64,000 nt of DNA from Prosapia bicincta (Eukaryota; Arthropoda; Insecta; Hemiptera; Cercopidae), in NCBI GenBank assembly GCA_036971475.1, contig JBAIZL010000002.1:332209320-332273319 (forward strand), given 5' to 3'. This document shows positions 10,985 to 21,401 of this stretch, piece by piece (position 1 is the stretch's first letter; each line of letters starts with the position of its first letter). Both the position numbers and the translations under genes were made by a program. The notes below the pieces were generated by a model that did no database searches, had not been told where the DNA came from, and saw only the letters and a list, made by a program, of their open reading frames with translations.

Positions 10985-11435
10985 TAATGTGGGAACTCTA
11001 GGAGCCACTGTGGCGGAATCCTGAATTTTTTTAAGGTTGAGACCGTTGCCAATTGATTTCCTGTGGTTAAAAAACCAAATAAAATAGAATAATCAAAAAT
11101 CCTTGTTCGAAAAAAGAGTTTGTCTAGGGTTTGAACTGTAGGATCCACTGGGGTGGAATCCCGAATGTGTTCAAGTTTGAGACCGGTAGCAATCGATTTC
11201 CCGTGGCCAAAACACCCAAACAAATTAAAAATCCTTGTGGGAAAAGTAAGTTTGTCTGGGCCCGTGGTAAGTTCCATAAGAATAACATGGGAACTCTATG
11301 AGGGAACTGGGGCGAAATCCCGAATTTTCCCAAGTTTGAGACCGATGGCAATCGATTTCCCGTGACCAAAACCCAAACAAAAATAAAAAAATAAAAAACA
11401 CTTGGGCGAAAAAAGGTTTATCTGGGTCCGTGTTT
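10985..11435. repeat. Three degenerate tandem copies of a ~150-bp unit
   Basis: The motif GAATCCCGAATTTTCCCAAG, or close variants, followed by GAGACCGATGGCAATCGATT and TTTCCCGTGACCAAAAC, appears three times (about 11015, 11155 and 11315). Each copy is followed by an AAAATCCTTG-like segment and a TTTGTCTGGG-like segment. Overlapping ORFs on both strands (up to 159 codons) result from the repeat; their internal amino-acid repeats are the unit itself, and I do not call a gene. Confidence 0.8.
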
Positions 11436-12012
11436 GTTTTATAATAAAGAAATGCAAAGCGACACGTGACGTGGCGGATTAGATGATTTTTCCACGCAAA
11501 ACATAATCATAACCATCAAAAAGGAATATTTACTTTAATTAAATAAGGTAAGTCAATAAGAAGCTGTTAAGAACTTAACATAACTTGTTATGTTATTAAT
11601 AAAAATGACATAAAAATGTCATTAATAGTTCAATTTCCCAAAGATATTTTTTGTAAAATCCAATCTCCTACGCAATAAACATAAAATTCATGTAATTTAG
11701 AACTTACCATAACCTTATTAATTATTACCAGCATAACTTAACATTTTCAAATATATGTTTTACAGTTTATCGAGTATAGTAAGGCCCTGGTAAATTAACT
11801 TAATAAATAGCTTGCATAAGTCATTAACAAGTCAATTTATTCAATAATTATATTTTCGTTAACTTATTAGGACATAATGTAGGCCTACAATACAGAAAGT
11901 ACCATTAACTGTTGTATGAAATCTTAAGTTATTATGAACTATAAGAGGTTTCTAATACATAAGAAGTTGTACTTGTAACCAAGTAATATAAAAATATATT
12001 TTTTCAAGTCAA
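11436..12012. other. No gene seen
   Basis: AT-rich. TAGGCCTA at 11880 belongs to the recurrent motif set. Confidence 0.5.
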
Positions 12013-12640
12013 TTCCTACTTATATTAACATAGAAAAATTTTATAACTACAATTAATATGAATATACTTAAGTCAAAATAACATTATTAAGGACAAAATA
12101 GAAAGCGAATTTCCTTGCAATTCTCAATTTCCTTTTCTATATATGGTGTTGGACTATTATTTCTGTTTTTTACTATTTATACCCTTTATTTTTTTCGTCG
12201 CTTGCATTGCGTTGTAGTTTCTTTTCGCTTTCCTTTCGCATTTTACGATAGTGATGCAAGCTTCGATACCGTTAATCCAATTTTGTTTATTTTATTATTT
12301 CCATTTATTTTTAATCCTAGAGCGTTATTTATGATATTATGTGGTAACCATGGCAACAATTTAAGGTTGTACAATGGAGTTTCGATGACAACCAGATGGG
12401 GGATAAAGGAAAATTCATATACATCTTTGAGAAATAGATTTCTAACAATGGGAAAAATGGCTCAGTGACAAAGGGCTAGCATGAAGATACTCGTTCGAAT
12501 CCGACTAGATCCTAAAGTTATTATAGTTTAGCTATTGAATACATATTTTAAAAACCCGTCTTAACATCAATTGTCATCCACTGGTTGATACAATTGAAAA
12601 TCGTATTTTATTAACGACTGAAAATTTGTACAACGTATAT
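12013..12640 (+). repeat. Dispersed repeat family A, copy 2 (uninterrupted)
   Basis: Aligns to copy 1 at 14-885 without the (AT)n/foldback insertion, so it gives the empty site (GAATATACTTAAGTCAAAAT). It contains a 117-codon ORF that is not conserved in copy 1, so no gene is called. Confidence 0.8.
12455..12515 (+). other. tRNA-like Pol III box pair in repeat A
   Basis: ATGGCTCAGTGACAAAGG resembles an A box, and 28 bases further on GTTCGAATCC matches the B-box consensus. Copy 1 has the same pair at about 672-722. The cloverleaf is not intact, so this is a tRNA-derived promoter rather than a tRNA gene. Confidence 0.45.
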
Positions 12641-12654
12641 AAATTTTTTTCCCT

Positions 12655-13925
12655 GTCCATGGTTTTTTAGATAGCATCGTGGGTCGTCAAAACCGCGTCC
12701 GCCAGCCTCAAGGCATCCACACTGTAGAGGACCTCTTGAAGTTCCGAAGCCAGTGGCACCATTCCAAGTCACAATATATGTGGAACAAGGGCTGGGCATT
12801 CGAGAATGTGGTCTGGCGTGAGATGGGCATCGTAACAGTTCTTGCAGGAGATATATGTTCTGGTCTTGTCTGGAAGAATCTTCATTCCTTTAAAATGGTT
12901 TGTCCCAAGTCTTGCAATTGTTGACGAAAGGATTCTGGGACCATCAAAATCGACAATAAGGGGTTTTCTGAAGGAATGGGGCAGAAGTCTGTACTTTGCA
13001 ACTGCATTTGCGTCTGCAAGCGTTATAGTAGGGCAATGTTGGTCAGAGTTTCTGCCTTCTTTGGCCAACGAATCCGCACACTCTTTTCCCTCAATATTCA
13101 CATGTGCAGGTATCCTTTGCCATGTGCAGGTATCCTTTGCAGCAAGCAGGATTTCCCATTGCAGTGCAAACTTTCCAGTAGGATATTGATGGCAGAGGTG
13201 ATGTTGGTTTCTCCATTTTTTATTCCTTTTAAGGCAGCTTTTGAGTCAGAAAAGATTACTAAACTTATCCGTCGACAGAAATTCCGGACTGGACAGATAC
13301 AAGGTAAATGCCTCCTTAATTGCAAGAAGTTCAGCGGTTAAGTTTGAAGCGATCAACCCTGTGTTGATTTTATGCATTTATTTGTCTCCATTTGGAAGAA
13401 GGAAAAGAACACCAGCACCTTCCTTATTCAGAGATCTGTCAGATGAGCCGTCCGTATAGGCAATTGCTAAGTTCCCCTGAGAGAGCCTCTCGATCGTTTC
13501 AAGACCTCCTTGTCTAAGAATCTGTGGGCCTTCCTTCTTCGAGGTTGGGTGTAGGAGATTCAAATTAATTTTCATTTCTTTTGGTGCCCCTCTGGGAAAA
13601 AGAGGCTCCTACAGAAAGTCCAACGTGGAATGCTCCAGCTTTATTTGTCTCCTAATAGCTCTATCAAGTTGGAGCGTTGATGATCTTTTAAGCCTTTCCG
13701 TACCTTTCCATTCATTAAACACTCTGCTGGAGATATGATCTTCCTTGTGACCGCGTAGTTTGTTGGTGTAAATAATGGTGGCAAGATTGCGCCTGCTTTC
13801 TAGAGGAGGAAGACCACATTCCCTTTCAGCTTTTCCGTTGTTGGTTGAGGAGACTGCACCAATAATAATTTTTGATGCTCAATGTTGAATTGAATCCAAT
13901 TTCAGTTTCGAAGTTGTGGATGCCG
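12655..13925 (-). pseudogene. Non-LTR retrotransposon 3' end with RNase H domain, broken
   Basis: Reading from 13925 down on the minus strand: a linker with RECGLPPLESRRNLATII, a stop near 13595 just before EPLFPRGAPKEMKINLN, then an RNase H domain in three frames. AYTDGSSD with GAGVLF comes from 13378-13575, LVIFSDSKAALKGIKNG from 13098-13325, and NIEGKECADSLAKEG from 12769-13101. A cysteine tail (CKNCYDAHLTPDHILECPAL) follows. This order is typical of RNase H-bearing LINEs of the Jockey/I/R1/LOA group. The reverse transcriptase is missing 5' of 13925. The element has stops, frameshifts and a 20-bp internal duplication, and is dead. Confidence 0.88.
13101..13140. repeat. Exact 20-bp tandem duplication in the LINE
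   Basis: CATGTGCAGGTATCCTTTGC occurs twice in direct succession (13101-13120 and 13121-13140). On the minus strand it falls just before the NIEG...ADSLAKEG motif and shifts the frame, so it is one of the inactivating lesions. Confidence 0.95.
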
Positions 13926-14114
13926 GGGTCCAGATCTCTCTTGGGGGAGCCTGCAACCCCTAGAGAGCGCGTCCCCAGGTGGCGGATAGGGGAAGCCTTC
14001 AGTGGTCTCCACTGGTGGTTGAAGGGAAATAAAATACCTTCCGCGGACCAACAGGTAGAAGTCCAACCTCCTTGGAGGCTCTGGCAAATTTTAATTTCCA
14101 TGGACAGTGAAAAG

Positions 14115-14117
<3 letters not shown>

Positions 14118-14190
<73 letters not shown>
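14118..14190. repeat. (AT)n microsatellite with short TGTA extension
   Basis: Long AT run followed by (TGTA)4. Confidence 0.95.
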
Positions 14191-14203
<13 letters not shown>

Positions 14204-15084
14204 GTATAAAGGTAGTGTGAGGTAATAGAAGGAATTGAGTGGTTTAAACTAAACTCTGAACAACGTCTGAAAATAGCTGTAAAGCTATAAAGCTATGTCA
14301 TATGAGTATATAACAGCTGAAAATGAGCATGAGGGTCAAGGCTAAGGTAATGGATAGCTGAGTGGCGAAGGTAGAGGCAATATCTTTGTGCCCTTTTATG
14401 ACTACCGTACGGCTAAGACAGTTATACCCTGTCCTAAGTCATACAAATAGGATAAAAAGGGTCATTATTATAATAAATCATCTCGGCTTTTGTTCTCTGA
14501 ATTGAAAGGTTTTATTCAGTAAATTTTAAGACATAGTTTGGTTTTATACAACCAAGTGTTCTGCAGCATATAGTAACACAATGAATTTGCTACCAAGCTG
14601 TATCACATTTAATAATGCAGGTTTTCTGTTGAACCAATCTGAACATAGATTTTCCGGAGGTTGTGCAACGCTACACTCCAGGACACGCACACTCAATCAC
14701 GTGACCTTTGCGTCATATGGCAAACATTAGTACCAGTAGTCCCACGTGGGTGGTTGGAGCGCTCTAATTTGTTTATTAATATATTTTTTTAATTTATTAA
14801 AGCTAAGATATTTGTGTACAACAATGTGGAAAGGTATGAAGTAAAGAGAACATTTGGTAGCCCTAAATTTCGAAATAGCCTAATCAATATGCATCATACG
14901 TTCACCGTGGACAAGGCGGTTTCTTGCAGCTAGTGACCTAAATTTGATTAAAATGGTAAAAATCTCTTGTTTGAATTAAAAATTAAAACATGTGGTTCAA
15001 CTCTCATTTACTGGCTTACAATACTGATATAAATAAATAATACCCTATCCCTGTGTTCTGCTATACCTTATACCTGTGCTTTGG

Positions 15085-15088
<4 letters not shown>
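14191..15088. other. No gene seen
   Basis: No credible ORF or repeat recognised. A mildly GC-richer stretch near 14650-14770 (CACACTCAATCACGTGACC) shares CACACTCAATC with the hAT element at 15.77 kb. Confidence 0.45.

Positions 15089-15150
<62 letters not shown>
15089..15150. repeat. (AT)n microsatellite
   Basis: AT run ending in TTAAATATGGTGATATG, as at 7550. Confidence 0.95.
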
Positions 15151-15154
<4 letters not shown>

Positions 15155-16008
15155 TATGGTGATATGTTTTCTTGTAACCTTTGATAGCTTTCATGTCATC
15201 TTTTGAAGATGCTGGTACTGTTTTATCCAGTGGCGGCTCCTGCCCAATTACATTGGTGGGGCTCATGACAAGGGGTCTCCCTAGATTTACGAGGTGCGGA
15301 GACAATTTTGAAATTTGATACCCATTTAACTCGTTTTACATTCTAAGCACCTACAACTTTTATTAAGTTATACTTATTGGTTAATATATTAACATTGCTA
15401 TAACTAATAGACGTATTACGGTGTGATTTACGAAATGTTGCTAGGTTGGGTAGTTAAGTGATCGCCTATTGGTTGCTAAAGCGTCGAGTACTCAACGAGT
15501 AGTGTGAATCAAATTTTACTTTTAAAAGTATATTAGGCCACTGTGTATGCGCATCAAAGGATCTATAAATGGAAACATTGTGAGAACATTACAAATAAGC
15601 CTACAATGCTGATTCCTAAATAATATAGAATTGTAGTAGCAGCACTAATTAGTCATTTCTCAGCGCATGCGCATGACTACGGGACTCCATCCCAGGCCAC
15701 CCGTAACACGCGCGTTGAGTGACGTCACCGCACGGTTTTGGCTGTTTCAGCTTATCCCACGCACACTCAATCTGGGGCTCTCTGCTGTGAGCCCCGCGCG
15801 GAGCTTGCGGCTAATTTCGTGCGTCAACTGCTAATTATTTTATGGTTTTAACATTGCTTAAATAATTCTAAGCTCTTCTTAACCTAATTTAAAACAAATG
15901 AATATTAATTAAAAATTAATTTTTGAAATTGGGAGGGCTGCGCCCCAGAGCCCTTTTGGACAAACCGCCACTGGTTTTATCGGCGAAAAGCTTTGAATAA
16001 TATATGTA
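15151..16008 (+). mobile_element. Ribozyme-bearing Penelope-related fragment split by hAT
   Basis: 15151-15227 and 15974-16008 together match one arm of the 7.6-kb foldback: TTAAATATGGTGATATG, then GAAGATGCTGGTACTG, TTTTATC, and after the insertion CGGCGAAAAGCTTTGAATAA. The hAT element at 15228-15973 lies inside stem II of the hammerhead-like motif. The core C is already changed (TTGAAGA), so the ribozyme was decayed or is now destroyed. Confidence 0.75.
15228..15973. mobile_element. Non-autonomous hAT element, 746 bp
   Basis: The termini are CAGTGGCGGCTCC on the left and CCGCCACTG on the right, flanked by an exact 8-bp duplication GTTTTATC (15220-15227 and 15974-15981). Eight-bp duplications and CAGTGGCGG-type ends are hAT features. 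No transposase ORF is present. The interior is partly GC-rich near both ends (GGGGCTC / GAGCCC), which could pair. Confidence 0.92.
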
Positions 16009-16205
16009 TTCTTTTACTTACGCTCCTGCAAATACCTTCAAACTTAGAACCCCGAATCACTAGCTTCCTACAGGGTTTTTTTCTTGACACATTTCTTCAT
16101 CTCGTTTTTCACGTGACACGTAATTTTTCACGTAATTACCGGAACACGCGTTTCTGCTTAATTACTTCATCTACCGGATTAAAGTGAAAAGAGCTTCTTA
16201 GCTTA

Positions 16206-16382
16206 AAACTACTAAATAGTGATCTAAATAGTAAATAGTGATGTACTGATAAATAGTGATCTAAATAGTGATCTAAATAGTAAATAGTGATGTACTGATA
16301 AATAGTGATCTAAATAGTGAATAGTGATGTACTGCTAAATAGTGATCTAAATAGTAAATAGTGATGTACTACTAAATAATAG
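16206..16382. repeat. Minisatellite of AAATAGTGAT units
   Basis: Variants of CTAAATAGTAAATAGTGATG and TACTGATAAATAGTGATCTA repeat about four times with irregular lengths. Confidence 0.9.
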
Positions 16383-16501
16383 TACTTTGATATGTTTTCC
16401 ATTAACTTTGTACTTTTTTTCGCTTGGTCTACATGGTAGAAGTATACATTTCTTATAACGAAAACAAGATTAAATTTTATATTATTTTATTTCATCTTCT
16501 A

Positions 16502-16925
16502 CATCTATAGCAACACTTACTTTTTTTTTAATATGGAGGTTTTTTTGTTTGTGATTGACCTCTTTCTTGTTTTTCATGCTGGGGTGGGGAAGGATACAAA
16601 TATCAATTGCTTTTTAAGAGAGCTTTTTGGGGGTATGATGTCAAAACGTGTATTGAGTTATAATATAATTGCGTGTTTAGTATTACACCCAACAACGTAC
16701 TCAACACAAAATTACATTATAATTCAATACACTTTTTGACATCATAAAAAAAGCACCAAAAAAAGCTCTCAAAAATCACTTAATATTCATATCCTCCACC
16801 ACCTAGCCCTAACCTAAAACAACCAAGAGGTCAGTAATGCTCTGAGCTGACAATGTGATACAGGTTCCGAAACATCCGGCATAATTAAACGGAAAACGTA
16901 AGTGCTACTATAGGCAAGTGTAAAA
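16502..16925. mobile_element. Foldback MITE, same terminal family as 32051-32290
   Basis: The left end CTATAGCAACACTTAC and right end GTAAGTGCTACTATAGGCAAG are inverted repeats, matching the ends ACTTGCCTATAGTAGCACTTAC at 32.08 kb. Inside is a second inverted repeat (AGAGAGCTTTTTGG ... AAAAAGCTCTC, with GTATTGAGTTATAAT mirrored) centred near 16680. A 68-codon ORF crossing it is a by-product. Confidence 0.75.
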
Positions 16926-17696
16926 TCGATAAATGTTAAAAGTTTTTACTGTAAAATATGATTAAGGTTATATTAAATTAAAATAAGTCATTAAGAAATA
17001 ATATTTTCTACATGTTTTCCTTATAGTTATATTATTAGCGAAATTATTTACACTATAGACCTACTTTAATCGAAGACATTTAAAGTTTGTTGTTCAAAAT
17101 TTAAAACAAAAACAGTTTATTATTATAACTTTACTTAATTAAATTTTACAATTTATTCATATTTACAAATTTACTTTTAAACTTGTTAGCTACTTTCACC
17201 AACTATTATAATTACTAGTTATTTTAATGTTTCAAAATAATTCCCAGTTGAAAATAGTTATAATATGAGTAAATATCATAAACGTCCAACCTACTACTAC
17301 AGTGCAACGCAGAAAGTAATATAACATACCGAGTATCAAAAATATATGTTGGTATGATATCATATGTTATTTCACGATTTTATAAAATAACTTTCTCAGT
17401 ATTTGGAAAAGTGCATTTAAGGAATTTTACATAACCTCCAAAAAACCTCTAAGTGTATGCTAAATACACTGTTAGACTACCTCCGTCATGTTAGGCATCG
17501 AAAATCTTCGGGGCAATTAGTTTATTCAGTTTTACTCTCGTATTACTTCAAGAAGTTTTGCAGGATAAGGAAAAATTGCTTTATTCACAGGCCTAGACGT
17601 ATTGGGTCGCCGATGGTGGCTATCTCAAGGACTTAAGAATGTTTTCGCGAGTATAAATGTGAATAAAAACGAATCACAATTAGTTCTGCTTAGTCA
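16926..17696. other. No gene seen
   Basis: AT-rich sequence with no splice-bounded ORF that I can support as an upstream exon of the 19.77-kb gene. Confidence 0.4.
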
Positions 17697-19590
17697 CAAT
17701 AAATATATAAACTCAATAAATATATCAAGTCAATAAATAAATAAGCTCAATAAATATATAAACTCAATAAATATATCAAGTCAATAAATAAATAAGCTCA
17801 ATAAATATATAAACTCAATAAATATATCAAGTCAATAAATAAATAAGCTCAATAAATATATAAACTCAATAAATATATCAAGTCAATAAATTAATAAGCT
17901 CAATAAATATATCAAGTCAATAAATAAATAAGCTCAATAAATATATAAACTCAATAAATATATCAAGTCAATAAATAAATAAGCTCAATAAATATATAAA
18001 CTCAATAAATATATCAAGTCAATAAATTAATAAGCTCAATAAATATATAAACTCAATAAATATATCAAGTCAATAAATTAATAAGCTCAATAAATATATA
18101 AACTCAATAAATATATCAAGTCAATAAATTAATAAGCTCAATAAATATATAAACTCAATAAATATATCAAGTCAATAAATTAATAAGCTCAATAAATATA
18201 TAAACTCAATAAATATATCAAGTCAATAAATTAATAAGCTCAATAAATATATAAACTCAATAAATATATCGTCAATAAATAAATAAGCTCAATAAATATA
18301 TAAACTCAATAAATATATCAAGTCAATAAATAAATAAGCTCAATAAATATATAAACTCAATAAATATATCAAGTCAATAAATAAATAAGCTCAATAAATA
18401 TATAAACTCAATAAATATATCAAGTCAATAAATAAATAAGCTCAATAAATATATCAAGTCAATAAATAAATAAGCTCAATAAATATATAAACTCAATAAA
18501 TATATCAAGTCAATAAATTAATAAGCTCAATAAATATATAAACTCAATAAATATATCAAGTCAATAAATTAATAAGCTCAATAAATATATAAACTCAATA
18601 AATATATCGTCAATAAATAAATAAGCTCAATAAATATATAAACTCAATAAATATATCAAGTCAATAAATAAATAAGCTCAATAAATATATAAACTCAATA
18701 GATATATCAAGTCAATAAATTAATAAGCTCAATAAATATATCAAGTCAATAAACAAATAAGCTCAATAAATATATAAACTCAATAAATATATCAAGTCAA
18801 TAAATTAATAAGCTCAATAAATATATAAACTCAATAAATATATCAAGTCAATAAATTAATAAGCTCAATAAATATATAAACTCAATAAATATATCAAGTC
18901 AATAAATTAATAAGCTCAATAAATATATAAACTCAATAAATATATCAAGTCAATAAATTAATAAGCTCAATAAATATATAAACTCAATAAATATATCAAG
19001 TCAATAAATTAATAAGCTCAATAAATATATAAACTCAATAAATATATCGTCAATAAATAAATAAGCTCAATAAATATATAAACTCAATAAATATATCAAG
19101 TCAATAAATAAATAAGCTCAATAAATATATCAAGTCAATAAATAAATAAGCTCAATAAATATATCAAGTCAATAAATAAATAAGCTCAATAAATATATAA
19201 ACTCAATAAATATATCAAGTCAATAAATTAATAAGCTCAATAAATATATAAACTCAATAAATATATCAAGTCAATAAATTAATAAGCTCAATAAATATAT
19301 AAACTCAATAAATATATCAAGTCAATAAATTAATAAGCTCAATAAATATATAAACTCAATAAATATATCGTCAATAAATAAATAAGCTCAATAAATATAT
19401 AAACTCAATAAATATATCAAGTCAATAAATAAATAAGCTCAATAAATATATAAACTCAATAAATATATCAAGTCAATAAATAAATAAGCTCAATAAATAT
19501 ATAAACTCAATAAATATATCAAGTCAATAAATAAATAAGCTCAATAAATATATCAAGTCAATAAATAAATAAGCTCAATAAATAAATAAA
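17697..19590 (+). repeat. 51-bp higher-order array of 17-mers with AATAAA in every monomer
   Basis: The basic monomer is 17 bp (AGCTCAATAAATATATA). Three variants make a 51-bp unit: AACTCAATAAATATATC, AAGTCAATAAATAAATA and AGCTCAATAAATATATA (17711 to 17762 = 51). Some units are shortened to 34 bp, and several carry a 3-bp loss (ATATATCGTCAATAAA). Each monomer contains AATAAA on the + strand, over 100 in total, and the array ends 180 bp before the splice acceptor at 19769. No coding potential. Confidence 0.96.
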
Positions 19591-19769
19591 CGTTTAAACG
19601 CTTGAGTGTGTATAGTTTTTAAGTTTATTTAATTCATATACAACTTTCACTTTTTAGTTGATAGCGAGAGTTGATATTCATATCGAGCAATATGTGTATA
19701 TCCATATCTATTGCACAAGTTAAGTTAGAGTTCTACAAAAATGTAAGAATATATTGTTTTTTGTTGCAG

Positions 19770-20588
19770 AACTGTTTCTTCCTGGTGTTGGGATGCATCA
19801 TGTTTTTTATAGTTGGTGCCTACGTACTTACCTCAGTGGACGAAGTACCTCACCAGTTGGTGGTCAATGCTATCATTCTTGGCATCCTGTCAACCATTAC
19901 AGGCATCCTCTTCCTGATAGACCTGGGCATAGTTGGTAACCATTCGCGCAAAGATGTTAAGAGAATGCAGACGCCGATCAAAGAGGCTAAGCAGAAGCAG
20001 AAACCGACCGGCAATGGAGTATTGAAGGAACTCCGATCGTCCTTTAGGAAAAAGAAAAAAGACGAAGAAACCAAAACGGTTGAGTTTAAAGAAGAAGTAA
20101 AAGAAAAAGAGGATAAACTTGAAATAGATGATGTAGATTCAGAAAGACAATATGGCAGGAGGAAATTGGAAAACCGAGGTTTTATTAGAGAATCGCCAGA
20201 CGGTTTAGGTAGGCCCAGGAGCAGGTTCGACGACTGGACGTATGACAGAAGGACCAAAAGAATGGAAGTAGAATTGGAGGAAGAATATCTCCGACCTCCT
20301 GATCAATACAGAATACAAGACCATAGAGTGAGCAGTTCACATGATCTGTCGGACGACGAAGGAAGCCTACATATCCCCAGTGTGTCTTTTCTTATGTCCG
20401 AACGAGCCAAGAAGGTGATGCCTAGTGTGTCGACTTCGCCCCTAGAGCGCGTGCAGGACATCAAGCCTCGGTATTACTTTAACTCGTCAGTACAACCAGG
20501 ATATGTTTTGCGCACGGCGTCAAAGCTGTCCGAGCCTACTACAGGCTCTGACCGAGTTCATAGTTGGTTCACTAAACCTCCCCCTTAA
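19770..20588 (+). CDS. Terminal exon of a multi-pass membrane protein with a charged tail
   Basis: The exon starts after a good acceptor (TATTGTTTTTTGTTGCAG, 19752-19769) in phase 0 and runs 272 codons to TAA at 20588. The in-frame sequence upstream of 19770 looks intronic. Residues about 3-22 (FFLVLGCIMFFIVGAYVLTS) and 31-54 (VVNAIILGILSTITGILFLI) are membrane helices joined by a short loop. They look like the last two helices of a four-helix MARVEL/claudin-like protein. The remaining ~215 residues are cytosolic-type: basic and glutamate-rich (SSFRKKKKDEE, EEVKEKEDKLEIDDVD), then Arg/Asp/Ser-rich. Upstream exons are not found in the window; the satellite lies in the presumed intron. The exact gene is not recognised. 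That this is a real exon is well supported by codon structure and low-complexity contrast with its flanks. Confidence 0.75.
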   Translation, partial: NCFFLVLGCIMFFIVGAYVLTSVDEVPHQLVVNAIILGILSTITGILFLIDLGIVGNHSRKDVKRMQTPIKEAKQKQKPTGNGVLKELRSSFRKKKKDEETKTVEFKEEVKEKEDKLEIDDVDSERQYGRRKLENRGFIRESPDGLGRPRSRFDDWTYDRRTKRMEVELEEEYLRPPDQYRIQDHRVSSSHDLSDDEGSLHIPSVSFLMSERAKKVMPSVSTSPLERVQDIKPRYYFNSSVQPGYVLRTASKLSEPTTGSDRVHSWFTKPPP

Positions 20589-21256
20589 GAGAGTAAAATG
20601 AAGAGGTACCTCTTTTTCTAAGTGGGCAAGTAAGTTCAAGTACTACTGGACGTTACGCCGAAACCCTGTCTTTCTTTGTCTAACAGATATGAACACTATT
20701 AAGCCGTAATACTTCAAATTTGGAATTTTATTAACTATTTAGGTTATCTGCAATCAATCTACTTTTCAACACTATGCCTACAAACAAAACCGTCATCGAT
20801 TCTCTTATAACAGGATAGTGACATATTTGACGTCTAATCCAAGCTCTTAAAATGACTATGTTAGAATGTTTTTACACAATTTACTTTTATTAAAATGCTT
20901 CACTTGATGTGTTAGTCGAAAGAAGTATTTGTCTGGAATAAATCCTATTTCTCTATGATTTTTTAAAATCAAGTACGAATTCACTTTTCATTGTAACTAA
21001 AACATCTTCATCCTATTGGAGGTTTACATAAGTTCTGTAAATACTGTATAACTAAAAATATGAAGAAATTCTAAAAACCTAAACATAACCTAAAAATATT
21101 AGGTTATATATTAATCCAAACAGAACCCGAATATTGTATTATCTTCCTTAAAGAATAAGTAGAATCTTTCTTCATTATTTGGCTTAAGAACAATGTTGTA
21201 TATAGAAATAGTTACATGTTTTTCAAATATCTATAAACAAAAATTATGAATCGGAG
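20589..21256 (+). other. Probable 3' UTR with poly(A) signal at 20937
   Basis: After the TAA the sequence becomes AT-rich and non-coding. AATAAA at 20937-20942, about 350 bp past the stop, is a plausible cleavage signal. Nothing else is seen up to 21256. Confidence 0.5.
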
Positions 21257-21401
21257 GCAAATTACGCAATAACTATGCAAAGCTTGCTAATATGATTTAA
21301 GCCATAAGTTTTATATCGTTTAAAATAAAAGCAAATTACGCAATAACTATGCAAAGCTTGCTAATATGATTTAAGCCATAAGTTTTATATCGTTTAAAAT
21401 T
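21257..21401. repeat. 74-bp tandem duplication
   Basis: GCAAATTACGCAATAACTAT begins at 21257 and again at 21331, and the following ~70 bases (to ATCGTTTAAAAT) are identical, indicating a recent local duplication. Confidence 0.95.

Noticed and set aside
10798..11369. Overlapping 159-, 81- and 70-codon ORFs as genes
   Set aside because: They run through a threefold DNA repeat and partly into the 23-bp array; the amino-acid repeats mirror the DNA units.
12115..12468. 117-codon ORF in repeat A
   Set aside because: Not conserved in copy 1, where stops interrupt it.
12455..12515. tRNA gene
   Set aside because: A- and B-box-like sequences exist but acceptor and anticodon stems do not form.
13872..14225. 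117-codon ORF ending in a Tyr-Ile repeat
   Set aside because: Reads antisense LINE sequence and then the (AT)n tract; an artefact.
19671..19769. Start of the 19.7-kb coding sequence at the first Met
   Set aside because: The first codons are AT-rich intronic text ending in a consensus acceptor; the protein-like sequence begins exactly at 19770.
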